Notes under the pieces: model-generated | What the model was told of the DNA's origin: nothing | Seen by the model: only the letters and a program-made list of their open reading frames with translations | Databases searched by the model: none | Assembly: GCA_009767595.1 (NCBI GenBank) | Contig: VSDK01011118.1 | Location: 535,081-599,080, forward strand | Source: Symbiodinium kawagutii | Taxonomy: Eukaryota > Sar > Dinophyceae > Suessiales > Symbiodiniaceae | Reading direction: 5' to 3' | DNA length: 64,000 nucleotides | Part shown: in pieces, positions 38,401-47,700 of the stretch | Layout: every line of letters starts with the position of its first letter | How positions within the stretch are numbered: the first letter of the stretch is position 1 | Program-made: the position numbers and the translations under genes

Positions 38401-41400
38401 TCCAGGCAGTATGGCCAGAGAAGGCTTACAGCAGTATGGGCAGTTTCCTGGTTCAAAGTGCCATGCTTGATACTTAATTAGTGATTGGGCACAACAGACA
38501 AATAATTATCATAGCTATTCCACCTAATTAATTAGGCAGTGAATAATAATGAAATAGCCATGCCAAAGCCATTCTCATAGGCACAGCTGGAGCTCAGACT
38601 GTCAATAAGTCATCGGTTCATAGTCACCCCCATAGGCACAGCTTGATTTAGGCAATCAGCAAGTGCTGGCCTCATAACAACCCCCATAGGCACAGCTTGA
38701 TTTAGGCAGTCAGCAAATCATCATGCCATAGCTAATCCCATAGGCACAGCTTGGTTTAGGCAATCAATAAGTCAGCATTTCATAGCCACCCCCCATAGGC
38801 CCAGCTGGATTAAGGCAGTCAGCAAGTCATCATGCCATAGCTATTCCCATAGGCACAGCTTGGTTTAGGCAGTCAAGAAATCATCATTTCAAAGCAGCCC
38901 CCATAGGCACAGCTTGGTCTAAGCAGCCCATAAATCATCATTTCATAGCCACCCCCCATAGGCACAGCTCGATTTAAGCAGTCAGCAAGTCATCATGCCA
39001 TAGCTATTGCCATGGGCACAGCTTGGCTTAGGCAGTCAATAAGTCATCATTTCATAGCCACCCAGATAGGCACAGCTTGGTTCAGGCAGTCAGTAAATCA
39101 TCATTTCATAGCCACCCCCATAGGCACAGCTTGATTTAGGCAATCAGTAAATCATCATTTCATAGCCACCCCCCATAGGCACAGCTGGATTTAGGCAGTC
39201 AGCAAGTCATCATGCCATAGCTATTGCCATAGGAGCAGCTTGGATTAGGCAGCCAATAAGTCATCATTTCATAGTCAACCCCCATAGGCACAGCTTGATT
39301 TAGGCAGTCAGTAAGTCATCATGCCATTGCTATTCCCATGGGCACAGCTTGGTTTAGGCAGTCAATAAGTCATCATTTCATAGTGACCTGCATAGGCACA
39401 GCTTGGTTTAGGCAGTCAATATATCCTAATTTCATAGTCAACCCCCATAGGCACAGCTTGATTTAGGCAGTCAGCAAGTTATCATGCCATAGCTATTCCC
39501 ATAGGCACAGCTTGGTTTAGGCAATCAATAAATCATGATTTCAAAGCAGCCCCCATAGGCACAGCTTGATTTAGGCAGTTAATAAATCATCATTTCATAG
39601 CCACCCAGATAGGCACAGCTTGTTATCACCCTTTCTTATCCATTCTTCAGAAACAATTGGATTTCCTGGATTCTGCATTTTTAATAAAGGTTTTAAATTG
39701 CGCAATTTAAAAATCTTTATTAAAAACAAGTTACATGTTCAATTGAGGATTATTTGAGGGCAAAGAGGGGGGGGGCTGTTTATTAATCAGAGGTCAACAT
39801 TAGGCTCCTGCATGAGAAAGTCATTGCAAATCCAGAACAGGATCCTACCATCCGCGGGCACATCAAACATAAAACTGGAGCACGCAAACTGATCGATCAC
39901 CTAAAGAAACCCACATCGTGCGCAACGATCGTTTTGACTCATTTGTGGATCAAAATCGTGGATCACATGAGGCAAAGTATGACAAGGATCACCAAAAAGT
40001 CATGACTTGCGCCAGGGAGAACAGCTCGCTCGAGTCAAGATGCTTCAGATGGTATCTTAAGAGGTTTGCTTTCGTGCAGTAGGGTCGGATCTCCTCCTCT
40101 GTCAGGGGAGCCTCCTCCGCCTCGCAAGATCCTCCTTTTCCATCACCTTCTCGGGCCAGGTGAGTGAAGTATTCCCATGGAGTCGTACGCTTGTCTTCCT
40201 GGGGGCGCAAGCTGACATGGCGGCAGTCCATGGCTGGTCCCCCTCTTCCAGGCGGCATGGGATGCATGGGATAAGCCTCCCATTGACCCACATAGCTAGC
40301 CAGGATGCCAAGGATTTTGCGAAACTGGGCAAGTCTCGCAAAAGGGAAGGCTCTTACAATTTCAATGATCTTATAATGAATGGTGAGGTTTAAAATCAAT
40401 TGTCTAAATCTCGTCATTTCGGGTCTTGTTCCACTTGCTGATTCGTTGATCAAACTGCCGTGTTCTCACGGTCGAATGGTCCTTTGGTCCATGTCGTGTC
40501 CATGGCCAAGCGTTGTTCATAGTGAGGCTGGGATGGAGTGCTCAAAAATGGACAATCCGAGCCCTGAACTTCGCTAGAGTTAACTACCCACTGATCACTG
40601 GAGGCCGCCCTTGTACCACTTGGAGTTCTCCAAATCTCACAGGCATCAGCTGTGCGAAGAAAAAAACGCTTGCCAGCATCCAACATTCATCAACTATCCG
40701 ACTCTTGGCTGTGTTCAGGGCTAGTGGCTTGGGCGGAAACCCTGAACATGCCCGAGTGGTGTCACCCAAATCAACCAGCAATCGTCATATGTCTTTTTTG
40801 GCAAATCGGACCGTTTTCGAGGAACATCATTCGACCATTCAGGTGGGAAATGCCAGTCTGCCCCTTTAGTGTAAGCCCTCAGAACCTGGTGATCCACAAG
40901 CAATCCGTGCGTTGCAGTTGGCCCTCACCAATAGTTTCCTTTCCTGTCTGGCTTCCCTCCCCATGAGCATAAGAAACAAATTCACCGAGCCAGGGCATTG
41001 TTTGAAAACATGGGCATTTTGGAAGCCTTCATTTACTGTAATTTAGATTTGGTGTGTTGTGTAAGCTGATAAAATGTGGTTGACAAGTTCAACTTACTAT
41101 CCCAAGTATGGTTGACAAACGGCATGAATACCAGCTTTTCATATCACTTCAGTGCTGCATATATGTGTTAATTTCCTATTGTCAGTCATCTGGGTCATCA
41201 CTGCAAGCATTTCGTGGTCGTCATAGCTGTTTCTGAAAATATGGCTAAAACAACGCAATTGCATCGATCCAGTATCTTTTTCCATCGCCTTCTGTATTAC
41301 CTGTCAGCAATGAATGTAACTTTGTGTGTACGCATCTGTAAAACAATATGTATATATATAAATATATATCGATCTAGACCATGGATTCCCCATTTTGGCA

Positions 41401-44400
41401 ACTCCTCTATTTAGACTCAAACACCGTTTGACCTTCAGTGTAACTATCTCTGAAGATGTACCTGGTCGATTCACTGCACCAAAAAATGGGTGAAACAACG
41501 GTGAAACCAACAAACTGAGATCACGTGAGAAGCCAGATCCTCCGTGACTGTTGGGTACTGAAAGTTTTGCAGTTGGGTTTTTCCACTTCAAGACTCATGG
41601 GCGCATGTGGAATCCTAACGAGGAATTTATGAAGAAGGCTAGAGCCACAACAAACCTTCACTAACTAACCAATGCACTAGTTGCAAGCCATATTTATAGA
41701 TGTTACTTCCTATAAACCTCCGCTTCTGATCGCCGAGCAACAGGTACCCAGTAGGCCGCTGGACTTTCGGGCGACAGCTTTGCCAATTCCTCGTCCGTGT
41801 ACTCCGAGGTGAGGCGCAACTTGTTGATGTCCCGATTTCCCATCCTGGGAGCACTGGAAGCGCTGCGATGGGAAGTTGTTCGGTGGTTGTTTATGTGGAG
41901 TTTCTGAAGATCAAAAACTTGGTGGAGATTTTCTAGGTGCAACGATTGCCAGCCAGTGAGTTAGGTTCACATATGAAACGCAGCAAAACAGGGCCATTGG
42001 ATGAAACGCAGGTAATATGCGCAAAAGGTTCTGTAAGTAACGCTTTTTCTCATCCTGAGATTGACCTCCGCTCCTTTGGGGTCTCGAAATAGGGTAACCC
42101 CCCGAATCATCAAGTGTATTTATCATGTAAAGCAACCAGCCATGAAATTGGGACCCAAATCATTTGAAACTACCATATGAAACTGGGATACTTCCAACCA
42201 TAGAAATCATAGATCAACGAATCATTTCAGAAACTGCCCATTGGACCCCATGGCTAACCACCATACGGAGATCTTGCCAAGCACTTCCTAGGTCTTATCA
42301 ATGTCCTTAACCAATCAGCTCCTAAATTCAATCAGCTGCAACGAGCAGTTTTGAATCCCATTGGATTTAGATAACCAGGTTATCTTGTTGCTAACCAATC
42401 AGCTTCTAAATTCAATCAGCAGGTATATCTTGTTCCTGCAAGGTGGGCCCCCAGTAGTTATAGTCGTTGGGTACCCCCTAAAACTGGTAGAAATCACCCA
42501 AATTCAGATACTTATAAACCAACTGAGTTCAGTGGTTGGGGGCCCAGCTTGTGATTAATAGGTGACCTACCATAAGTGGATCCAATCCAGTATAACATTA
42601 TAAGTCCATAAGTTGGATCTTATCAACCTCATAGATATTAATAGGTCCACCGCCTTACTGATTGACCCCTGCCCAATGGATCCACCCGCCATCACTGCGG
42701 CCAGCATCAACAGGTGCACTCGCTCCGGGTACCGCCGCTTCAGAGAGACCAGAGCTTCCAGGCACCTCCCAAGGCCCACGCCCACACCGTTGCGCTTCCC
42801 CCCCGGGGCACGAACCACCCATCCATGGGGGGGTTGGACCCTGGGATGATCAGCCGCACCAAGCAGTGATGAAAAACCAGTGATTGAACGAGTGATTTCA
42901 GCAGTGATCATATTTAAATAATCACTAGCCATCAAGTAGATTTATAATCACCGGATTCATCATACTTAAATTTGATCAATCACCCCATGAATAAGCACCG
43001 GACTTTACCAACGACCAACGAAAGCTGTGAAATCAACAATCAATAGTTTACAATGTGTTTTGAATGATCAACAGTTAAAGACCAGTGGATAAATAGTCAA
43101 CCAAACTGATTTTTGCCGGCCAGCATTCGTGGTTGCGTCTACTGTGATGATGGTTGTAAATTGATCGGTTTAGAAACAGTGTGCAAACGCAAATCATGGG
43201 GGTACGACCAATGATCACAGGTTTATGATTAGTAATAATATGATGGTATTGAGAAATGTTCACTGTCAGCAACAAGCATTAACGACTACTACTATTGACC
43301 AGGACACACCCTTACTGACCAGTACTAGTCTTTATTAAGCAGCACTAGCCACTGTGAATCATCTAAATGATTGTGGCTAACCCAGGGATTTGGGAGCTGC
43401 CTATTAGCAGCGGCATGGTCAGCCAAGCATGGTCCCCCATCCCGCAAAGTTACACAAAGAACTAAACAATATGGGCTGCCATGATGAACATGACAATGAG
43501 CATGAACCGCAATAATTGTTGGCGTGATGCTCTTGTGTTTTTATGCTGCTCTCTGGTTAGAACACTCCTGGTGGCTCCTTAGCTCCCCCCTTCAAAGGGA
43601 TCTAGGGATACCCTGTCTCCAAATTGCTCCCTCCCAACCACAAGCCAGTATGGGTCATTGCTGTTATCAACGGTTTCTGAAAAGACCAGCTAAGCCATGA
43701 GAATGAAGTCGTATCCAATTATACCGTTTGTCAGAGATAATAAGTCAACCCTGTACCTTTCTCGAAACAATGTTTGGACATAGAATAGTAACAATAATAT
43801 CATAGCAATATCAGAACTATGAACAAATGCATCTAGTCAATCTAAACGTCTAGATATTTTATGGGGAATAAACGATCCGAAAACCAAAAGTCACTGCAAG
43901 TGAACTAGGAGCCATCATTTCCAAATACAGCCAAGAATCGCCAATAATTTAACCACCAATCAATTTTTTTTACCGGGGCATCTCAGAGGATCGGCCCTAC
44001 CAATCAAATGAAGAGTTGATCGTTTCTGGTCAGCATTCCTTACAACCATCCGTTATTGATTAACCATGATTAACCAGCTTCTTGACCACCAACCGTCAAC
44101 ATTCAGCACGGCCTTAGTCAGTCGTGATTTCTTCATGCCAAGACCAGCCTCAAAGATCCGGGACCTTTGTCACAGGTATCGCCTCCGAAAACAAAGTGCC
44201 AATCATCCTGCAAACGGTCTCCAGGCAGCACTGTCATCCACAACAAGAAAAACACCACCAGCACCAGCAGCAGCAGCACCACCACCACCAACAACAACAG
44301 CATCAAACAAACTGGCCATGTTCCAACAGCCAAAACAAATGACACAACGGCGGAACTGCCAGGAACAAGACCTGACGCGACCTATCTCTCAGAGAGGAAT

Positions 44401-47400
44401 CCATCCCATGGGGAGGCATGCATTGTCTTTGCAACGGCTGAGCGATGATGGTCAAGTGGTTAACGGAAAAATGGTATTGTTGGTACTATTGGTTGGTCGA
44501 GTACGCTATGTGCTTGTTATAACAAAACATGTTTTATATACTGAGAAACTACGCAGTAACCCACGCATCATGAGCTGGGAAGTGTCCTTGCTGGCAGGGT
44601 GTCATCGGTGAATCAGTTTCACAAACAGGAACGCTGCATCAAGAAGTGAAGCCCTTGGTTAAACATTGTTAGACAAGTCATCACTGCCATCACGCAATTC
44701 TGGAGACACCAGTTCTATGCTGGTCTCACCGGTTTGAAACCGAAATCCTTAGACAAGTTCACAACAGGATTTATGAACGTTCGTCAACTGGCATCTTGGC
44801 GGAAGCTTGGCACAAGATGGTGCAAGTTTTGCTGCCAGTTGGGACGCTCACCTGCTATAACAATCATCCCGTAGCAAAGAATCAAAAATACGAGCTGGAT
44901 CGAGATGAAAAATACCAAATTCCGAAGCTTCTTCCTTGAATTTCCTACATTCCTCACCAATCCATGCCTGGTCAACAGCTGGATTTCCAAAGAAAATTCA
45001 CATCAAGACCCCCCAAGCCTTCGTGAGTCCTACGCTGGGCCACGCGCTCGCGGCGGTCCACGCGCTCCCGTAGCTCCCCGTGGCCCGTCCTTCAGGATGA
45101 GTTCTGGGGCATGTGGCGCGTCTCGCTGATCCCCCTCCACACTAAAGGAGAGACACTCCGAAAGCTCCACGAAATTGCAGAAGTATGGCCAGTGCCTGGG
45201 ACGGACGTGAGCTGGGAAAAGCTGAGAAACCCAGCGCTGGAGTTAAAACAGTTTGCTTTCCAACGAAGATTTTCACATGAAGCCAGTGAGGGGACCATGC
45301 CATGCATATCGGCGTTGGCAATCCCAGCGGCCACCTGGTGACCAGGTCAGGCATATATTTCGTAGATTCTATTGGCAAATGATGCTTGGTGATGCTTGGT
45401 GTATTCAACATTAGCTTCAAACGCATGCGCTGGACGCATGAGGCTCTTCTGCGCACATCTACAACTTAAATCGGTTGCTCTCTTGGGCATGGAACCGGCA
45501 CGGCGATTCCTCCAATAGACTGCCAAAGCCATCAGCTCTCTGAGGGCATCGTTGAAGATCAAACCGTTTAAGGTTGCGCAGGAGTGTCGTGGTTGTGTGA
45601 CGCACATGGTTTTTTTCCCCCTGCCACACCTTTGTAGATCACTTAGGTCGTCGCTTAAAAATTGCTGCCTCCCAGAAATTTGGTCCATTGTGATGCTGCA
45701 TGACCTTGTACTTGTCCCGTTTCCCAAATCTCTCCCTGGTTGATGGTTTCAACCCCTATGAAATATGAGCTTGTCCACCAACCCTTGTTTTTTCCAAAAA
45801 TACAAATTGAAAATAAAGACATGTCAATCAAACCACCAGGCAGTTGTTGTTGGACCACTATTGTTCCTCATCATCCCTTATTAACCGCTGGAATGAATCC
45901 CTTCAGGAAACTTGGTGCCTGTTAGATCCACTGCTAAAAGTCTAACGGCTTCAGTGGCTATATGGATCTATATGGTAAATCAATCATGTCCCAAAAAAGC
46001 TAAAAAGCTAAGTTCATAGCTGTAACCCACCCAGGAAATGTCAAACCACCAACCAGGTCTGGTCCAGGCGACCCCTCCACGTCTGTGAGGTAGGTGATCT
46101 GTCTAGCTTCGGGGACCACCCATAGACCGCTCATGGCGCCGCTGTCAGTTGTGCCAAGGTTGTCCGGTCCCATCAGTATCCACTGGGTGATGAGATAACC
46201 ATGAGATGGCAACAGGTGCTCCATGATGTGTTATAATGCTATCTGAAGTGCTTGCAGCTGGCATTCGTTTGCACCTTTGGTAGCTATAACGATCAGCTTC
46301 GGCATCCAACATCGAACATCAGGGAGCCCCCAACTCCTCAAGAAAACAAACATGGCTTCATAGGTGTGCAATTGTGAAGGCCAACCAGACAAAGCTCAAC
46401 ATATCCCCAATACTGGCAGGGTCGGCCGAGTTCTAAACTGTTTGGAGCAGCTGGGTGATGCCACAAGACCATGAGTTGATACTCAGCCCGCATGCAGAAA
46501 AATGCTACGAAATCCACGATTCAAATCACTTTGTTGTCCATTGCTAGGCTCACAGCCTTAGACCAATCATCACAAGTCAACAAGATGTCTTTTTTTAGCA
46601 AAAGCCTAACATCAACAAGCACTTAATTTCTACTGAGCCCATGCCCATAACAACCCAAAAGTACCTCCGAGCCAAATGTTGCGGACAAGGACTAGGTCTC
46701 TACATCTGCTCAAGGAGATCCGGAGGTGAATGGATCGTCCCAGCCGTAGTGACGTGCTTCCATCACATGACGTGCTTCAACAGGAGTTGGTGGATGGGAA
46801 AATCTACAGGAACCCTTGCTTTAAGAACAAACGGCAGGATGTTTCGAATGGTTAGTCCAACGGTTGGGATGTTGATTCATCCCTTCCTTGGTTGTTTGAT
46901 ATTGGCCTATCCCCATATAGTTGGTCTATCCCTCTGTCCTGCTGGTGATGATCCGATTTCCAATTATCAAAAATTGACCGCTGCCAACCATCAGCTAGCT
47001 TCCGAATGTAAATGTATATATAAATACATTTTAGATGCTGTGTTTTCTATTTAGCTATTGAGTTAGCTGTTTTCTCTTTTTTACATTGCACATGTATTTC
47101 TATATTAGTCTATTAAATGCCTATCATAACTGCTGGTAACTGTTGACAATTCTTGACCATAAAACTTGCAACATAATTTCACATGCATTTACCATGGTAG
47201 CAGCCATTGACAGAGTGATTAATCATTGGCCATCCTCAACCATTGCAACTATTGTAAACGTAGCAATGATGGTTAATGATATTGGTAGCCATTTGACCAT
47301 TTTAATCCTTGTAAATCGCCGAACCATTGCAAAACTAGCAATCAAATCCTTGCAGACCATTGTAAACCGAACATTCCCTTTGTCAAACCAATGTCAACCT

Positions 47401-47700
47401 AGCAATCAACGGTAGGTACCAAGATCATTGAGAGCCACCAGTGTAAACCTAGCAAACAGTCATTGATCGTCAAAGTAATTGTCCAACCATGGCAAACCAA
47501 GCACATCATTGGTAATCAATCATTTGGCAGTGGGTCAAAACCCTGTACCTCTGGTTCCGCTATCATTAGCCTTTGTTTCCCCTATTATTGTTGCTTATTA
47601 TCCCCCATTAGTTGGTTGGTTGACTGCTTGACCCATTGCCATTTTGCTAGCTACCAGGTAGCTGTCAACCAGGTCGAACACAGGCTTCCGCGCTTTCGCT
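17832..47700 (-). CDS. Calcineurin-like metallophosphoesterase, about 19 exons over 30 kb
   Basis: Predicted metal-dependent phosphoesterase of about 680 residues. Exons (descending): 47700-47655, 46182-46073, 45195-45090, 44207-44149, 42765-42709, 41844-41748, 40198-40032, 34062-33956, 30868-30786, 29121-29021, 28106-28012, 27485-27355, 26086-25965, 25311-25142, 24645-24542, 23394-23263, 19847-19773, 18693-18671 and 18096-17832 (TGA). Motifs in order: ITYLTDVEG (metal site, Glu where GDxHG has His), HFVFGGDTCDKGPGS, LLMGNRDINKLRLTSE (GNRD in place of GNHE), FEFRR-like IEFRRQELA, TLFVHGQLIG, LIAYGTPASHVPSVVY, VVVGHTPHGNCPTVI, MGDTSYSNMKSD, GDNRGDAV and ARYLLCKVDGFTNTY. Most junctions are in phase and restore the motif across the intron. 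Donors include GA (45090, 42709, 40032, 29021, 27355) and GC (44149, 33956, 30786, 25142, 23263). The start may be an ATG at 46173; the 47700 and 18693 exons are least certain. The 5' end of the transcript is not fixed. Confidence 0.85.
18697..18798. mobile_element. MITE-like element, family 1 (degenerate)
   Basis: GCTTGGTGGTTGAACTGAC at one end and AAAACCACCATCTAG at the other, with the usual ATTGGATAAG..GGGGAAAA interior. It lies immediately upstream of the tiny candidate exon at 18693. Confidence 0.6.
19383..19462. repeat. Interstitial TTTAGGG-type telomere-like tract
   Basis: About 80 bp of degenerate TTTAGGG, TTTTAGGG and TTTTGG units (TTTAGGGTTTTAGGGTTTTGG). TTTAGGG is the telomere unit reported for plants and dinoflagellates. 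It is embedded in an intron with genic DNA on both sides, so it is internal and not a chromosome end. Confidence 0.85.
19636..19708. repeat. Dispersed repeat CACTCCTGGTAGCTCC...CTCCCTCCCAACC
   Basis: A segment of about 73 bp beginning CACTCCTGGTAGCTCCAAAT and ending CGCTCCCTCCCAACCAACAG. A diverged copy lies at 43563-43644 and a partial one at about 23150-23190. Two of the three follow a phosphoesterase exon donor by 60-80 bp. Confidence 0.7.
20080..20735. repeat. (TCTA)n degenerate microsatellite
   Basis: Some 650 bp of TCTA/TCTG/TCCA tetranucleotides. The plus-strand Tyr-Leu-Ser frames in it are artefacts. Confidence 0.95.
20736..21495. repeat. CpG-rich tandem repeats, about 94-bp unit
   Basis: A unit built of TTTTTACGATTTTGACTTCC, AAATGTGCTTCGCGCC and AAAAGTGCTCCGAG modules. 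Three clean 94-bp copies start at about 21210, 21304 and 21398. To the left, longer variants contain AATGTGCTTCGCGCGCAGGC; a segment beginning GTTAAAAACCACGAG occurs at 20740 and again at 21018. Higher in CpG than flanking DNA. Confidence 0.85.
21884..22156. repeat. Cluster of GA, CA, TA and homopolymer microsatellites
   Basis: GAGA (21884-21906), CACA (21912-21928), TATA (22020-22075), then ten C and fourteen A residues (22130-22156). No gene. Confidence 0.9.
22331..22420. mobile_element. MITE-like element, family 1
   Basis: 90 bp from CTGGTTGGTGGTCTC to GAAACCACCAGCCAG, core ATTATTAGGCAACCAACCAT. Confidence 0.8.
26165..26300. repeat. TA / AAAT microsatellite
   Basis: TATATA, then about twelve AAAT units, then TATATA and TTTA units, directly upstream of the 26086 phosphoesterase exon acceptor. 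Confidence 0.9.
29440..29545. repeat. (TA)n / (TATAAA)n microsatellite
   Basis: About 105 bp of TATATA with interspersed AAATAT, in the intron upstream of the 29121 exon. A small GC-richer island at 29640-29685 behind GGCCAG could be a missed exon, but the frame is ambiguous. Confidence 0.9.
30505..30735. mobile_element. MITE-like element, family 2, enlarged copy
   Basis: Starts ATGGCTATGGGTCACTTCAC and ends CTTGACCCAACTCGCCAT, but spans about 230 bp against about 120 bp in other copies. The extra central sequence (about 30585-30670) may be a nested insertion or partial duplication; AGTATTGTTGGTTATTATCC appears in it. Confidence 0.6.
30960..31021. repeat. Dispersed repeat GGTAAATCAATC...AAAGCTAAGTTC
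   Basis: About 60 bp, GGTAAATCAATCCAATCCC through GCTAAGTTCTTAGCTGCAAT. A copy at 45973-46032 differs at few sites. The GCTAAGTTCTTAGC part is a short palindrome. Confidence 0.75.
33101..33195. mobile_element. MITE-like element, family 5 (GTAAACTAACATGGCAATGG termini)
   Basis: 95 bp with long imperfect inverted termini: GTAAACTAACATGGCAATGG against the complement of GCCATGTTAGTTTAAC, each followed inward by AAAATCCAC / GTGGATTTT. Other copies lie at 52810-52908 and about 48159-48265. Confidence 0.85.
33674..33773. mobile_element. MITE-like element, family 3
   Basis: GGTGTTTCTCAAAATAGGGG to CTATGGCTTGAGAAACCAC; centre ACTATTAACCATTTATAGTA. Intronic. Confidence 0.8.
33806..33930. mobile_element. 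MITE-like element, family 3, adjacent copy
   Basis: Starts GGGTGTTTCACTAGCC and ends CCCCTATGGCTTAAGAAACC, sharing the TTAACCATTTATAGT centre with its neighbour 30 bp away. It ends about 26 bp from the phosphoesterase exon boundary at 33956. Confidence 0.7.
34092..34312. repeat. CATGGGAAAAGCTG tandem repeat
   Basis: Imperfect units of CATGGGAAAAGCTGGAAAAC and CATGGAAAAAAC over about 220 bp. On the transcribed strand it is TTTTCCCATG-rich, forming a long pyrimidine-biased stretch just upstream of the 34062 acceptor. Confidence 0.85.
35220..36946. repeat. 342-bp satellite-like tandem array
   Basis: The landmark CATGCTGGATATCATTGAGC recurs at 35398, 35739, 36081, 36582 and 36924, spaced 341, 342, 501 and 342 bp. 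Copies are nearly identical. The unit contains CTAATAAAGCTAACC, AAATCCCTTTTTAAATCCCC and GGTACCCCCCATGAAG. The copy containing the gap departs from the others after TTGAGCTTC, with a doubled GATGGCTGTTCCT. Confidence 0.95.
36194..36289. other. Assembly gap (96 N)
   Basis: Run of 96 undetermined bases inside the 342-bp array. The copy number there is therefore unknown, and the spacing of 501 bp across it need not be real. Confidence 0.99.
36947..37480. repeat. About 122-bp tandem array
   Basis: GGAAGCAGCTGTTCTAGCCT recurs at 36947, 37071, 37192, 37314 and 37422 (spacings 124, 121, 122, 108). The unit also has TGGCTCATCTT and AAGCCTTGATCATGCCATCC. Confidence 0.95.
37866..37937 (+). ncRNA. tRNA-like element, probably a degenerate tRNA or SINE head
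   Basis: Contains a good A box (TAGCTCAGTGGTTAGAGCA) and a B-box-like GGGCTCGAATC at normal spacing. D stem GCTC/GAGC pairs fully. The putative anticodon stem TGGTC/CATCA has a mismatch around loop CTATAAG, the T stem CCGGG/CTCGA is imperfect, and the 5' GTCTCTT has no pairing 3' partner. I take it as a tRNA-derived relic with an internal RNA polymerase III promoter rather than a working tRNA. Confidence 0.55.
38577..39625. repeat. About 57-bp tandem array (CCCATAGGCACAGCTTG)
   Basis: Some eighteen imperfect units containing CCCATAGGCACAGCTTGATT, TAGGCAGTCAG and CAAGTCATCATGCCATAGC, with spacing of about 54-60 bp. Confidence 0.95.
39678..39727. repeat. Near-perfect 50-bp palindrome
   Basis: Left arm TTTTTAATAAAG..TTTTAAATTGC mirrors right arm GCAATTTAAAAATCTTTATT; about 24 of 25 positions pair, centre GCGC. 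It marks the right border of the tandem-array block, so it may be a fold-back element or a boundary hairpin. Confidence 0.85.
42436..42552. mobile_element. MITE-like element, family 4 (AAGGTGGGCCCCCA termini)
   Basis: CTGCAAGGTGGGCCCCCAGT at one end and GGTTGGGGGCCCAGCTTGT at the other, 117 bp. The interior GTTATAGTCGTTGGGTACCC matches the cleaner copy at 57851. Located in the intron between phosphoesterase exons 42709 and 41844. Confidence 0.8.
42766..44148. other. Phosphoesterase intron
   Basis: No exon identified between the GGDTCDKG exon and the LKRRYPERV exon. Holds the 43563-43644 dispersed repeat; the rest is AT-rich with ACCATTG/ATCAACC motifs. Confidence 0.6.
45736..45843. mobile_element. 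MITE-like element, family 1
   Basis: CTGGTTGATGGTTTCAACCC to AAACCACCAGGCAG, in the phosphoesterase intron between 46073 and 45195. The dispersed repeat of 30960 recurs at 45973-46032, ending about 40 bp from the 46073 donor. Confidence 0.75.
47525..47643. mobile_element. MITE-like element, family 2, next to a splice donor
   Basis: TGGCAGTGGGTCAAAACCC to GCTTGACCCATTGCC. Its right end lies about 11 bp inside the intron that begins at 47654, so element and donor are almost adjacent. Confidence 0.8.

Larger units (their letters stand above)
34063..40031. other. 6-kb phosphoesterase intron filled by tandem arrays
   Basis: From the transcript side: hairpin (39678-39727), about 57-bp array (38577-39625), tRNA-like element (37866), about 122-bp array (36947-37480), 342-bp array with the assembly gap (35398-36946), AACAACCAAC low complexity (34843-34905) and the CATGGGAAAAGCTG repeat. 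Between 35.2 and 39.8 kb none of the inverted-repeat families seen elsewhere is present, and the composition differs from the flanks. Confidence 0.7.

Noticed and set aside
38577..39625. CRISPR-like array of regularly spaced repeats
   Set aside because: The supposed spacers are themselves similar, units are imperfect tandem copies, the sequence is eukaryotic and no cas genes are present.
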